From Thalassia testudinum (lineage: Eukaryota; Streptophyta; Magnoliopsida; Alismatales; Hydrocharitaceae), in NCBI GenBank assembly GCA_037157565.1, contig JAZHRO010000003.1:43599001-43663000 (forward strand): a stretch of DNA of 64,000 nucleotides. Reading direction: 5' to 3'. Positions 11,156 to 23,227 of this stretch are shown here, piece by piece. Both the position numbers and the translations under genes were made by a program. Each line of letters starts with the position of its first letter. Position 1 is the stretch's first letter. Below the pieces are notes generated by a model. It searched no databases. It was not told the origin of the DNA and saw only the letters and a list, made by a program, of their open reading frames with translations.

Positions 11156-11300
11156 TGTTGAGGGGGAAAGAAGAATGAAACATAAACGTCTTACTCCAAA
11201 CGTAAACCCTAGGCTTCGTTATAGGAAGGTTTTTAAAAACATTACACATGATACCCTCAATAAAAAAAAAGTACTCCTAAAATAGTAAATAACTACAACA
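11156..11300 (-). repeat. 3' LTR of copia C
   Basis: 145 bp. It pairs with 27539-27683 over its full length with scattered substitutions, and ends ACAACA. The complement of a polypurine tract (CCCCTTCAAGCTGG) starts at 11301. CTTTT immediately to the left is the target duplication. Confidence 0.85.
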
Positions 11301-11605
11301 CCCCTTCAAGCTGGAGCATTTATGTCTAACATGCCCAACTTGAAACATAAGAACTCGTGGTACTTCTTGGAGAGAGCCTTAGCAAAGATATCTGCAACTT
11401 GTTGCTCTAATGAGGTAGTAGTACATATCTTCCCAGTGGAGATGATATTCCGTACAAAGTGGCAATCCACCTCATTGTGCTTAGTCTACTCGTGGAAGGC
11501 AGGATTAAACACAATGAAGGTAGCCGATCTGTTATCAAAAAACATATGCATTGGAAGTTTAACTTGGACACCTAAATCATGTAGAAAATGAACTAGCTAC
11601 ATAAT
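11301..11605 (-). pseudogene. Copia C: RNase H C-terminal relic
   Basis: Read on the minus strand, this gives the end of copia RNase H and the tail up to the polypurine tract. It corresponds to the DxxxTxxIAxNPVFHERTKHIEVDCH region and the ADIFTKAL region, recognisable by parallel with the same place in D, E and F. It has several stops. It ends at about 11605 where the truncated LTR of copia A begins. Confidence 0.6.
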
Positions 11606-11688
11606 CTTCTGCTATTTCCCCCACATCTTCTCTTTATAAAGGTGTGTAGGGTTTCTAAAATAAACTAGATTGCATATTCCTTTCCACT
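11606..11688 (+). repeat. Truncated 5' LTR of copia A
   Basis: 83 bp matching 25054-25140 (shared TTTCTAAAATAAACTAGATT), with a TTTATAAAG promoter-like box. It ends directly at the primer-binding site. The U3 end seen at 20236-20310 is absent. Confidence 0.75.
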
Positions 11689-12153
11689 TGGTATTAGAGC
11701 GACGATTCTAAACCAATGTTTTGATATCCCACTGAAAACCTAACCCTCCAACTCCACTCTACCCCTCTTCCCTCTTCTCTACGCGCTACCCCTTGTGCCA
11801 CCACCTTCGTCGATGCAAATCAGACCTCACCAGCGGCAGCCAACGCTGCCGGTGATCCTCCAACCTAGCAATGGCATGCGAAGGAGGAAGGGAGACCTCT
11901 AAGCAGTGATGCTAACATGTGACGTTGGTTCTTAGTGTTGGACTGCAGGCTCCATTTGCCTTGGAATCCATGTCCAAGGATTAAAATCAGACCTACACAT
12001 ACAACAACAACCAAGCCTTTTCCCACACTAAGTGGGGAAAATCAGACCTACACATATGATCTGAAAATTATTTTTCAGATCTTTGATCGTGTGTTCTTCT
12101 GATTCTTCTCTTGTGCATTTGGTGCAGGCATATGTTGGTGGCTAGAAGACTTG

Positions 12154-13060
12154 ATGGCATCATCCAATTCATTTGAGGTGACACGTAACACCGTTTCGCA
12201 GACAAGGGACCATAAGAGTCCCTTCTTTGGTCCCATGATCAAGTTGGATGAGACCAACTATCCCCAGTGGTCATAGACGTTTCTTATGATGTTTCAACCA
12301 GAGCCTCAAGAGAAAATAGGGAAGAATGCTACATGGAAGGATAATGCTATGGTCTAGGTGTGGATCATGAACTACGTCATCCTAAGGATAGATGATGAGA
12401 TCGTGCATTACGTAATGACTAAGGAGATGTCGGACAATCACCGTGATACATATTTACATGAAAAGAACTCAAGCAACGTCTTCTAGATTTACCACGAGCT
12501 CTTCGAGTTATGACAGGATGGTAGATCTTTGTCTCTGTACTACTCCACTCAGAAGGGACTTCTGGAGAAGTACAACGCTTGCAGACTAGTGTGTACTTGT
12601 CCTATTTAGAGGGAGTATCATAGGGAGGCTATTGTTCTTCAGTTCTGTCTGGATTAGAGCTAAAGTATGCAGCTGTTCGCTTGCAACTTCTTACTCTGAC
12701 AAAGAGGTTCCTACTCTGGAGAAGGCATACAATAAATTGAGCAGGATTGCAGTCAGTTTACCATCTTCGAAGATGTATGCACAGACTTCTGCCTTGCAGT
12801 TTCCCCTGGTCGTGGTGGAAGAGGGGTACCTGCTACACGCGGTCGTGGTAGAGGACAGGTGAGGCTGGCAAGCCCTGTACTTCTTGCATCTTTTGCAGCA
12901 AGATTGGTCATATGGAGGCTATATGCAGGTCCAACCATGGGAGACCTACTGCCAATCAAGCCGTAACTTCTGAGGAACAGGGAGAAAGTTCATGTTCCTA
13001 AAGTTGACTATGATGCACTGCTCCAACGACTTTCTAAGTTGACACAAGAGAACATCACAT
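12154..13060 (+). pseudogene. Copia A gag
   Basis: The ATG at 12154 gives MASSNSFEVTRNT and then PFFGPMIKLDETNYPQWS, the copia gag N-terminus. KNATWKDNAMV and WIMNYVI follow. The zinc knuckle CIFCSKIGHMEAIC (12885-12926) is an intact CX2CX4HX4C. Stops fall in WS-stop-TFL and MV-stop-VW, and frames change more than once. This is the best gag among the non-gag-only copias here. The same KKYATWKDNAMVRAWI block occurs in M (47550-47640). Confidence 0.75.
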
Positions 13061-13079
13061 CTTTTGAGACTGCTACATT

Positions 13080-14286
13080 CATCTCTTCAGGTACAAATTT
13101 GACTTATAGTGGCACAAAATGACTCATTGGCTCTGATGCCTTGCATCATTTGAGTGAAGATCAGACTTGCTTTCAACGACTCCACCCTGTTGGTCCAGGA
13201 AGGATTGTCAAGGTAGCAGATGGGAGGCATTCCTAGATAAATGGTTAGGGGAAGGTGGCTGTTACCCCTACACTGCAGTTGCCAGATGATTTTTCCATTA
13301 ATTTGTTATCTATTAGTAGAATTACCAAAGAACTTAACTGCCGAGCTATCTTTGATGATGTGAAGTGAATCTTTCAAGGCAAGTCGATGGGGAGGATGAT
13401 TGGTGGCAGTCATGAAGAGGGTGGTCTGTATGACCTAGTTTAGACTTTGGTTGGTACTACATGCCGAGAGGTTTGTTTTACTGTCGGGAGTGCCTTGCAG
13501 TGGCATCATCACCTTGGTCATCAATCTCTAGACAGGCTTAGATGCATCATCCTACATATATCTCCCGCCACTGAGATTCACTGTGATGCTTGTCAACTTG
13601 TGAAATATCACCAAGCTTCCTACCCTTCCAACACTTGACCTAGATATAATTTTGTTTTTGTGTTGATACATATGGATTTTTGGGGTCTAAGTCGGATTCC
13701 TAACCAATTGGGCCACCATTACTATCTTGTGATTGTGGATGATTTTTCACGCTTGTCATAGTTATTTTTGCTCAAGAATAACTTTGATGTTGGACATGTT
13801 ATAGAAAATTTAGTGTTGAAAATAAAGAATCAATTTTCTGCTTCTATCAAAGTTGTGAGATCAGATCAGATAATGCTCGAGTTTTGCACTATTAGATTGG
13901 CAACTTTCTATAGGTCTTATAGAATTGTGCACCAGACTACATGTCTGCATACATTCCAACAAAATGGAGTCGCAAAAAAGAAACACAAACATCTGTTGAA
14001 TATAGCTCATACATTACTTGTACATCATTGTGTACCATTACTATACTGGGGAGAAGCAATACTCACCGCATGCTACCTGATTAATAGGATGCCTAGTTCA
14101 GTCATCCATGAGCAAATACTTTGGCAGATTCTACATCATGATGGAGAATTATTCCATGTACCACTGCGCATTTTTTGGGTGTGTTGCTTTGGTACATCTC
14201 ATAAGACCAGGGAGAGATAAACTGACACTACGAGCAATAAAATGTGTCTTTTGGGATACTTTAAGACTCAAAAAGAATATTGGTGC
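13080..14286 (+). pseudogene. Copia A protease and integrase, N-terminal part
   Basis: The protease active site appears as LIGSDALHHLS (about 13117), where DSGA would be expected. NLLSISRITKELNCRAIF follows. The integrase zinc-binding region is WHHHLGHQSLDRL...CDACQLVKYHQ (13500-13610). The catalytic core shows MDFWG, VRSDQIMLEF and NGVAKKKHKHLLN. The usual catalytic Glu in NGVAERK is Lys here, so the enzyme would be inactive even without the stops. The frame is cut at 14286 by copia D and resumes at 18186. Confidence 0.75.
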
Positions 14287-14415
14287 TGTTGGTACAAATG
14301 AATTGCATTACCACCAAAAGAAAACTCTAACCCTCTTTTATAGAAAAGACATAGCTAATTACATAAGTACCCCTTAGGATAAATAAAAAATACCAAATAC
14401 TCCTACAACTCAACA
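14287..14415 (-). repeat. 3' LTR of copia D
   Basis: 129 bp. Starts TGTTGGTACAAATGAA, ends ACTCAACA, and pairs with 18056-18185 with few changes. A TTTTATAGAAAAG box lies inside. Such short LTRs (120-150 bp) are shared by C, D2, K and L here. Confidence 0.88.
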
Positions 14416-14689
14416 CTCCCCCTCAAGTTGAGGCGTAGATGTCAACGAGCTCCAACTTGCTGCTCAAGAAATCATTATGTTTCTTCTTAAGGGCCTTGGT
14501 AAAAATGTCAGCAACCTGTAATTCTGATGAAATATACGGGGTGCTTATCTTACCTTCCAGGACAGCATCTTGTATGAAGTGGCAATCAACCTCTATATGC
14601 TTTGTCCTCTCATAAAAAACACAATTAGAGGCAATATATGCTATGATTTATTATCACAGTAAAGTGTGACAGGGTATCAACTACCTCTC

Positions 14690-15840
14690 CTAGATTCTAC
14701 AAGAAACCAACCATCCACATGATCTCACATGTCGCCTGTCCCATAGATCTATACTCTGCCTCTGCACTGGAGCAAGCAACAACACTCTGTTTCTTACTCT
14801 TCCATGAAACAAGATTTCCTCCCAAATAGACAGCAAAGCCAGATGTAGATCTCCTGTCCTCTATTGACCATGCATAATCTGCATCAAAATAGGCCATATG
14901 ATCTAGAGTGCCACTCATTCTACAGACCTCGTCCTGGGTTGCCCTTCAGATACCTCAAAATGAGACATCATGCCAATGACTGTATCTGGGACTCTGCATA
15001 AACTAACTGGCACGATTGATTGCAAAGTTGATATCTAGATGTGTAATAGTCATATATAACAACCGACCAACAGTATTACGGTACCTGGTAACATCCTTAA
15101 ACAGAGGATCTGTCTCATATGAACTGTGAACAATAGATGCATCCACTGGTATCCCTGATGGTTTGGACCCAAGAAGTCCAACTTCCTCTAGAATCTGTAA
15201 AGTATATTGCTGCTGTGATAAGGATAAGCCTCCTTTCTGATGAATAGCCTCTATCCCTAAAAAGCAACACAAATCATTTAAATTCTTGGTGACAAAAGTG
15301 GAATGGAAAAAGGCTTTCGTTTCAGCAATCTCATTGATAACATCACCTGTTAAGATCATATCAACTTAGATTGCCAAAATAACCACTCTGCATATCCCAC
15401 CATACTTTGTCCGTCTAATAAATATAGAATGGTTAGTAGTAGACCTCTGAAATCCCAGCTTCCTGATCTCAAGGTTGAGCCTCTCAAACCAGGCTCGTGG
15501 ACTCTACTTTAGGCCACAAATAGCCTTCTGTAAGCGGCAAACAAGCTCCCTCTAACTGTCATAGCTTGGTGGCTATCTCATATATACCCCCTCTGCTAAA
15601 TCAGCATCCAAGAAGGCATTCTTTATATCAAGTTGATGCAGTGGCCACTCGATTATTGCAAGAGACAGAATAATCCTAATGGATGTGATGCGTGCAACAA
15701 GAGAAAAGATCTTAAGGTAATCCACCCCATAAGTCTGGGTGAACTCCTTGGCAACAAGTCTGACTTTATATCTCTCCATTGTCCCATCGGACTGGTACTT
15801 GATGGTATACACCCATGTGAAACCAACCATCGTAGCACTC
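14690..15840 (-). pseudogene. Copia D reverse transcriptase and RNase H
   Basis: On the minus strand: VGFTWVYTIKYQSDGTMERYKVRLVAKEFTQTYGVDY, ending in [21 protein letters not shown] (RT palm, about 15830-15573). Then comes a degraded stretch where the YVDD box would be, then FFHSTFVTKNLNDLCCFLGIEA, LSLSQQQYTLQILEEVGLL and PVDASIVHSSYETD (15359-15003). RNase H follows with FDADYAWSIEDRRSTSGFAVYLGGNLVSWKSKKQ and SSAEAEYRSMGQATCEIMW (14918-14697). Long stretches are well kept, with a few shifts between them, so D is younger than its hosts A and C. Confidence 0.8.
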
Positions 15841-16149
15841 TTAGGACATGGAACAAGATCCCATGTTCCTCTGCTCTGAAGAGCCTACATCTCATCCATG
15901 GCTGCCTTCCATTTTGGATCATGAAATGCCTGGACAATCTTTGAAAATAACTGCTGTGGTAATAGTAGAAGCAAACTGTCTGGCCTGACCCTGGAGATGA
16001 GAGACGATAGTGTATCGAGATATAGGATGAAGGGTGGTTTCAGATCTCTTTTGCACAGTCTCCTCCCTATCTAACTCATCTTTATCTGAAGAAACAAGTT
16101 GAGCTGGCTTGTCACAAGCAGAGCCTTGTGGTTGTAACCTCTTGTGATA

Positions 16150-17245
16150 TATCTATGTCTCCTCTATGGCAACCTCTATGGATGATCCTTCTTCTAAGAA
16201 ATAGGGAATCTTCTCAAAGAAGGCCACATCTGCAGTAACAGGATATCTCCTACAAGTTGGGTCATAACACCGATAACCTTTTTGGGTTTTGGAGTAACCA
16301 AGAAAGATACACTGTGGCATGAGGAGCAAATTTATACTGGATCCCATAATTATGAACAAAACAGACGTGTCTAAACACTCGTAGTGGCATTGGAAAGATT
16401 GCTACAATCAGGATGTATAATCTGATACAGAATCTGAGCCCGAAGCATAGAGGGTGGCTGCCTATTGACCAAATATGCTGCTGAAAGGATGGTATCACTC
16501 CAGAATTGCCGAGGAACCTTCATACGTGACATCAAGGTCCTGGCAATATCAAGCAAATGTTGCAACTTGCACTCTGCAACCCCATTCTGCTGGGACGTAT
16601 GAGCACAAGAAGTTTGATGGATGATCCCCTTGGCATAGAAGGCCTCCTGCAAGTCACCATGCATGAACTATAGTGCATTGTCACTGCGAAAAATCTGAAT
16701 AGTGGTACCATTCTGAGTCTGCACCTTAAGTAGAAAATGCTAAACAATAGTGGGAATCTCACTACAAGACTTCATTAGGAATACCTAGGTGAGTTTGCTA
16801 CAATCATCGACCATGACTACAAAATATCTGTGCTTGCCAGTAGAGGTAACTCCGGACGGTCCCTAAACATCACAATGTACAAGGGAAAAGGGAGTAAAAC
16901 TAACACCAATACCTCTCTCAAGATAGCTGCTTGTACGATGCTTCCCCAGTAGGCAATCTTCACAGTCTAAGAGCAAAGAGCCTGGTAACTCTGGATACAT
17001 TTGGTGCATCTTCTTCAAAGAAGAATGTCCAAGTTTTTGGTGCCAAAGTAAAGGATCATGAGAGATAGATATTGCCTCAGCAAACAACATGGGTGTGTCT
17101 ACATAATATAGGCCATCTCTCTTTATGCCATTGCCAATGATATTTCTTGTGTTTTGATCTTGAAAATGACAATGCTTCCCATAAAAAATAACACGGCATC
17201 CCAGATCTCTGCAAATCCTGCTCACTAACAAAAGGTTCATAGGAA
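16150..17245 (-). pseudogene. Copia D integrase
   Basis: The zinc-binding region reads LWHQKLGHSSLKKMHQMYPELPGSLLLDCEDCLLGKHRTSSY (about 17050-16920), preceded by MNLLLVSRICRDLGCRVIF. The core part includes HQTSCAHTSQQNGVAECKLQHLLDIARTLM, with Cys-Lys where Glu-Arg is usual, and FWSDTILSAAYLVNRQP (16610-16450). The C-terminus FLGYSKTQKGYRCYDPTCRRYPVTADVAFFE lies at 16330-16190. Frames shift at least twice. Confidence 0.75.
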
Positions 17246-17267
17246 ATTCAGGGGCATAGTATATCTC

Positions 17268-17700
17268 CTATATTTTCATCTTGGGCGTAGCATCTACACT
17301 CCCAACGACAGTCAAAGGGGAGGTCTTTCCATTAGGCACCCGCACTTCTCGTAGTCCACGTGGGATAATAGGATTCTTTATATGATCTCTGTCTTCAATG
17401 AGGTGTACAGAAGCTCCAGAATCTATCACCCAAGCACTTCTGTATCCCTTTCTTTTCTTCTCAACCTCTTGGACTACAAACACCGGTCCTACATATGAGT
17501 TTAATTTGTTTGACATATCAAACTCATCTTCTTGGCATGAGAGAAGGCTCATCATGCTCGAAAGGGATTTCTTAATTGGTAGCGAGAGAAGACTCATCAT
17601 CACCTTTGCAATGTGCGAGATAGGCTCAAACAAATGCAAAACAACATCTATCCATGTTGATTTCACCCCCCATGGACCCTCCATCCATCAATGGTGGCAC
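17268..17700 (-). pseudogene. Copia D acidic linker and protease
   Basis: The protease active site is AWVIDSGASVHLIEDRDHIKNP (near 17435), with the intact DSG triad. It is preceded by EEKRK-like linker residues and, in a neighbouring frame, by the repeated acidic words GDDESSL and EHDEPSLM. Nothing resembling gag lies between this linker and the primer-binding site at 18045. The same linker words occur in D2 (DEASF, KHDEPSLMQ) and J (HDESSL, DDEPF, EHDESSLMQ). Confidence 0.75.
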
Positions 17701-18055
17701 ACCCATCGAGTGAGCAACAATGCCCAACCACCGCCACAACAAAGGTGATGAAGGGGTTTGAAGCACCTGCTAGGGTTGCGGCACCACCAGTAACGCCCCC
17801 TACAACGATCGTAAGGGCAGCACAGACCAGTGGTGCCATGTGTGTGGCAATCGACAACGGCGATGTGGGCATTGCTCCTTGCGGCAGCGTGATCGTTAGG
17901 TTGACCGACGTGGAGATCTCCATCCAGTTAGTGCTGGGAGACAGATCTCCGTGATCTCCCATGGAATCACCCCTACTTGGGTGAGTCAATCATATTTTTG
18001 GTGGACTCTTGGTAGGATATCGGAACATTGACCTAAAATCATTACTCTGATACCA

Positions 18056-18185
18056 TGTTAGAACAAATGAAGTGCATTACCATCAAAAGAAAACCTTAAC
18101 CCCCTTTTATAGAAAAAGGATTGGGCTAATTACATAAGTACCCTTGAGGATAAATAAAAAATACTAAATACCCTACAACTCAACA
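18056..18185 (-). repeat. 5' LTR of copia D
   Basis: 130 bp, TGTTAGAACAAATGAAG...ACTCAACA, followed by the right copy of the target duplication GGTGC. The primer-binding site complement lies directly left of it. Confidence 0.88.
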
Positions 18186-20214
18186 GGTGCCTTAACCCAT
18201 TGGTGGTAGACATTATGTTAGTGCAGATGTGACATTTCATGAGTCCATTCCCTAGTTTTCTACTGTAGGGCATCAATTCTCATTAGAGTTGGAGGTTGCT
18301 CCTATGCCTATACCTTATGTTCCCTTGGAGGAGATCCCTATTACGCAAAGTGGTCCCAGTTCCAGTACTAGCAGTAGGACTACAAGGTATAGAGATCCAC
18401 CACCAATCTACAGATTAGCCGTCACATATAGGTAGCATACCCCCTTACTTTATCATCACCTTCCTCCTCGAGTCAGGTATGTGTTGATGACACTGACTTT
18501 TGTGTGCCTGGTGGTCATTGTGCAAGGCCTTTTGGTGTTACTCCTGGCTTTGCGCCTTCTTAAGAGGTGGATGTGGTAAATCTTGACCTTTCGATAGCCA
18601 TTCAGAAGGCACCACATATCTGTGCCCAACACTAAATTCAAGGATTTGTTCCCACAGCCAATCTGAGGACTTCTTTTGGATTGTTTACTGCTACCTTGTC
18701 AACCTCCCAAATTCCCACTACATACCATTAAGCCATGCTTGATCCGAGATGGAGTAAAGCCATGGAGGATGAAATGGCTACTCTTCGTTCCAGAGACGTG
18801 GGAATGTACACTACTTCCTCCAGGAGCTTGAGTGGTTGGATGTCGTTGAGTCTTTGCCTTCAAATACAATCTTAATGGATCTATTTTACAACATAAGGCT
18901 CATTTGGTGGCAAAAGGGTTCACCCAGACAAATTAGGTTGACTTCTTTGATATGTTCTCTCTAGTGGCTCGCCTCCCTATAGTGTGAATTTTGATTTCTG
19001 TTGTAGTGCACAAGGACTAGGTTCATCAGCTGGATGAGAAGAATGCCTTTCTCTATGGTGATCTTCATGAGGAGGTCTACATGTAGCAATCCCCTGACCT
19101 TCCAGTTCAAGGGGAGTGTATATGCAACTTGAGAAAGGCGATCTATGGATCGAAGTAGAGCCTTAGAGCTTGGTTCTAAAATCTCTCTGAGGTTGTTGAG
19201 GCGTCATCGACGATCTACTTTAGATTATTCACTTTTTGTTAAGAAGATTGAGATGGATGTAGTAGCTCTCTTAGTTTATGGATGACCTTATTATCATAGG
19301 TGATATTGAGACCAGGATAGCTGAGGTCAAATAGTGTCTAGCAGAAAAAGTTTGTCATGAAAGACTTAGGACAGTTGAGATTTTTCCTAGGATTAAGGTG
19401 GCCAGAAGCAAGTAGTGCATAGTATTGTCACAGAGAAAATATGCACTAGATGTCTTGCAAAAGATAGGCATGCTGGGAGCTAAGCCTTCCAACATTCCTA
19501 TGAACCCCAACGTACATCTCTATGATGAAGATTTTGAGCTAGTAGATAGTCAAGCATACAGACAGTTGATTGACAAGCTCTTATATCTAACCATCACACA
19601 ACTTGATATTTCCTTAGCTGTAAGCAAGCCAAGTCAGTTTATAGATAGACCAACCAAATAACATTGGGAGGCATCCATACATGTGCTTAGATACCTGAAG
19701 AAAACACTTAGACGTGGGATTCTTTTTAGCAGAGGGACTGCCACGACAGTGGTTGGCTATACAGATGCAGACTATGCAGGGTACTTGACAGATAGAAAGT
19801 CTATTATAAGCTTCTGCACCTATGTAGCATAGAACTTAGTTACCTGGAGGAGCAAGAAGCAGGCAGTGGTGTCCAAGTTTAGTGTAGAGTCAGAGTACAG
19901 AGCTATGGCCCAAACTGCAGCTGAGATGATTTGAGTGAAATCCCTACTTTGTAATCTACATGTCTAGATCGAGGAGACCATGGAGATGCGGTGTGACAAT
20001 CGTACAGCTACCTACATTGCCAATAATCTTATGTTCTACAAGCGCACCAAGCTCGTGGAAATAGATTGCCACTGTACCAGAGATCTGATTCAACATGTGA
20101 TTTTGCACACCACTTTTGTCACATCAGAGAACCAAATAGAAGATATTTTTACCAAGCATCTTCCTTAGTCTACTTTTGATGTCTGTTGTTCCAAGCTGAG
20201 CATGATAGATATCT
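18186..20214 (+). pseudogene. Copia A integrase end, reverse transcriptase and RNase H
   Basis: It resumes with RHYVSADVTFHESIP (integrase C-terminus, 18215-18260). The RT part is heavily broken but shows HQLDEKNAFLYGDLHEEVYM (about 19030-19085). A more intact piece gives [28 protein letters not shown] and [13 protein letters not shown] (19420-19620). RNase H follows with DADYAGYLTDRKS, CDNRTATYIANNLMFYKRTKLVEIDCHCTRDLI and the tail EDIFTKHLP, ending with KLSMIDIYASA and a stop near 20229. Confidence 0.75.
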
Positions 20215-20235
20215 ATGCTTCAGCTTGAGGCGGAG

Positions 20236-20310
20236 TGTTGTGATATCCCTTCGATCTTCCATTATGATGTTTTAGGGTGCTTATACCACATTATTTTCCT
20301 TTTCTTCGTG
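20236..20310 (+). repeat. 3' LTR of copia A, left part
   Basis: 75 bp from TGTTGTGATATCCC, directly after a purine-rich tract (GAGGCGGAG). It is interrupted at 20310 by copia B and continues at 25054-25140. The pentamer TCGTG (20306-20310) and TCATG (25049-25053) are the probable target duplication of B, one transition apart. Confidence 0.75.
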
Positions 20311-20465
20311 TGTTGAGATACTCCACTTATTATTTCTGCTTTTATCATGTTATGTCATTTCACATTTTATATTGGACATACATTGTAACTTTTCCCAAAC
20401 CTCTACTCTATATTCAGAGGTGTTGGGTTCTTTCGGGAAAATAAGATTGCTCATTTTTTCCGACT
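20311..20465 (+). repeat. 5' LTR of copia B
   Basis: 155 bp, TGTTGAGATACTCCAC to CCGACT, aligning end to end with 24894-25048. The last bases (ACT where CA is usual) appear mutated in both copies. Confidence 0.82.
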
Positions 20466-20479
20466 TGATATTAAAGTGT

Positions 20480-21200
20480 CGATCTCCAGTATCCCACCCT
20501 CCGTACCCCCCACAATTAAGCCCTAATCTCCGGTCGGCCGCCGTCGCCGGCGACATCAACCCATCGCCTCTGCCTAGCAAGGTTGACTGACTTGCAACAA
20601 CAGTCGGCCCCAGAGGGTCGTTGCCTCTAGCGGCTACTACCCCATCTAGAGGAAAGGGCTAGATAGTCCCTGCCTCTAAGCAAGCTGTCGCCCTTCCCAG
20701 GGGGTCGTTGCCCCTCTTCCTCCTAAGGGCAGGGTTGCTAGGGCTATCGCCCAACGTGCCTCCAAGGCCGCCTAGGGGCCACCCAACCTAGGGTTGCCTC
20801 CCAGCAAAAGGGGTCGCCACCCTACAGTCAGCCGCCGCCCAGGGTTGCCACCTAGGGGTTGGCAGACCTTGGTGAGGTGTGCTGGGCATCCCTTAGGGCC
20901 TAGCATACCCCGCTTCCTCACAAAGGGGCGTCCTCTATGCCTTGGACGTGTTTTCTTAGATCGCAGAAGTTCTGGATCTTCACGTCTAAGGTTTGATGCA
21001 CCTGGGTTGATGCTTCATATGGTCTAAAAAATTATTGAGATCATCATTTGGTCATCTTTCTTTTTTTGATGGTAAGTCCCAGCCCTTGGTGATTAACTTC
21101 ATCCCTACTAGGCATAATGAGTTGAGATGGCATTGGACACCGCTACTATGACAAGGATGGTAGAGTGTGTGGGCCTGATGCTACAGGAGAATGACCGGAG
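20480..21200 (+). other. GC-rich leader of copia B
   Basis: Proline- and glycine-coding low-complexity sequence full of CCTAGGG, GGGTCG and TTGCC words, clearly richer in GC than the rest of the element. No frame shows gag motifs. Either gag was lost or it was replaced by this unstable sequence. Confidence 0.5.
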
Positions 21201-21209
21201 TAACCATGG

Positions 21210-22600
21210 TGCAGGATGGTTAGTTGATTCTGGTACCTTACAGCATCTTTGTGGGGATCTGAGATATTTTTGATTCCTTAGGTTTGTTGCACTAGGGAGA
21301 ACGGTACAGGTTACTGATGTCAAGCACACTCTTGTTAGCTAGGGAGAAGTGTCTGTAACCCCGACATTGCGACTATCAAAAGCACTCAATGTACCGGAGT
21401 TTCCATTGAGCTTGTTGCCTGTGAGTAGGATCACGAAGGATCTTCATTGCAGGGTTATTTTTTATGAGGTTGTATGCATCATTCAGGATAAGTTCACTGG
21501 GAAGACCATCATCAGAGGTACAGAGGAGAATGATCTTTATCACTCTGGCTTAGGAGCCTTTTGTGTATGATGGTAGGAGTGCCTTACAGTGGCACATTCG
21601 TTTAGGTCATCTGCCTTTGGATCGCCTTAGGAAGGTGATTCCACATATTTCACCTGCCACAACAAACGGGTGTGATGCTTGCTAATTAGGTAAGCATTAT
21701 CAATCTTCCTTTCCTGCCGGTACTTCTCCTGGATTAGCAGCTACTTTTGAGTTACTCCATATGGATGTCTGGGGACCGAGTAGAGTTCCAGTCAGGATGG
21801 GACATCGGTATTATCTTGTTGTCATTAATAATTTCACCAGAGTATCCTGGGTATTTCTTCTAAAGAACAAGGGAGATGTTGGACGTGCCATAGAGACTTC
21901 TTTTGGAGATCAGGACTCGGTATTCTGCCACAGTGAAGATTGTACAAACAGATAATGCCATCGAGTTCTGCACTGCTAGACCTACAGAGTTCTACAGGAC
22001 TCGTAGGATTATCCACCAAACCACTTGTCCCTATACCTTACAGTAGAATGGGGTTGCAAAGCGGAAACATAGACACCTCTTAGAGATTGCCCGCACTCTT
22101 CTTATCCACAATACTATTCTTCAAATATACCGGGGATATGCTATTTTGACAACATGTTATCTCATCAACAGGATGCCGAGTTCAGTCCATCATGAATAGA
22201 TACCGATTCTATTATTACATCCAGATGGTGAGCTCTTCCATGTGTCTCCTAAGACTTTGGGTGTGTTGCTTTTATTCATGTACCATCACCAGGTCGTGAC
22301 AAACTTGCTCCTTGCACTGTTAAGTGCATTTTTGTAGGGTACTTCAGAGGTTAGAAGGGGTACTGTGTTACAATCCCATCCACCACAGGCATTATATCAG
22401 TGCTGATGTGACCTTTCATGAAACGACACCGTATTTCACAGTTGCTGGACAGATGAGTGTTAATGATGATGCAGCTCCCATGCTTATTCCTCCTATTCCA
22501 CTAGAAGCAATTCCGATCTCCACATCTCAGCTAACTTCTTCGGCTCTACGACCTTCTTAGATGACTACCAGAGATTGCATAGTCTACTGCGCACATATTG
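21210..22600 (+). pseudogene. Copia B protease and integrase
   Basis: The protease is WLVDSGTLQHLCGDLRYF (about 21218). SLLPVSRITKDLHCRVIFY follows. The integrase zinc-binding region is LQWHIRLGHLPLDRL...CDAC (21585-21690). The core contains LLHMDVWGPSRVPVRMGHRYYLVVINNFTRVSWVFLLKNKGDVG (21755-21880), with TDNAIEFC and NGVAKRKHRHLLEIARTLL after it. The C-terminus HYISADVTFHETTPYF is at 22390-22440. There are several stops and shifts. Confidence 0.75.
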
Positions 22601-22899
22601 TAGACCTCATGTGACACTATAGAGGCCACTGTCCTCACCAGTGATTGATACTCCATAGACAGCTGAGATAATTTCTTATGACAGTGATAGTCTAGTTCGA
22701 CCTGATCCCCCGGATAGTGCAGATCACAATAGTAGTTAGATTCCTTCTATAGATGTTCAGCCAGAGGTGCCTAAAGATTCTGACCTTTCTATTGCCATTA
22801 GGAATCCAGATATCGTGTTGCAAGCAGTTTGGCCATTAATGGTCTTGGTTCTCACTTTGTAGTTTCTGCCAGGCACTTATAGCCTCATACGTCTCGATA

Positions 22900-23227
22900 A
22901 CATACCAGTAGGCTATGCTTATTCCAAAATGGCGTCAAGTCAGGGAGGATGAGATGGCAGCTCTTCGGAGTAGACAGACTTGGGAGCTCACCTCACTTCC
23001 TACAAGTACGAGATTGGTTGGCTCCAGATGGGTCTTTACCTTGAAGTACAATCTTGATTGGTCTATTTTGAGGTATAAGGCTAGGTTGGTGGTAAAAGGG
23101 TTCACCCAGACCTATGGGATAGACTTCTTTGATGCCTTTCTCACCCGTTGCGCATCTCGCCACTATTCGTGCACTAATCTCTGTGGCAGCTCACAAGGAT
23201 TGGCGGTTACACTAGCTTGATGTGAAT
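22900..23227 (+). pseudogene. Copia B reverse transcriptase, part 1
   Basis: REDEMAALRSRQTWELTSLP, TRLVGSRWVFTLKYNLDWSILRYKARLVVKGFTQTYGIDFFDAF (22935-23145) is the conserved start of copia RT. The frame shifts after DAF and then reaches LDV of the motif LDVKNAFLYGDL, where a hAT-type element is inserted at 23228. Confidence 0.8.

Larger units (their letters stand above)
14287..18185 (-). mobile_element. Copia D: gag-less copia with perfect target duplication
   Basis: LTRs of 129 and 130 bp (14287-14415 and 18056-18185), with the perfect duplication GGTGC at 14282-14286 and 18186-18190. The primer-binding site complement (CTCTGATACCA) is at 18045-18055 and the polypurine complement (CTCCCCCTCAAG) follows 14415. 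Domains in element order: leader (18044-17700), an acidic DE-rich linker, protease, integrase, reverse transcriptase, RNase H. The primer site lies only about 610 bases from the protease motif. No gag signature (NYxxW, CX2CX4HX4C) is present. See D2 and J for the same layout. It is inserted antisense in A's integrase. Confidence 0.9.
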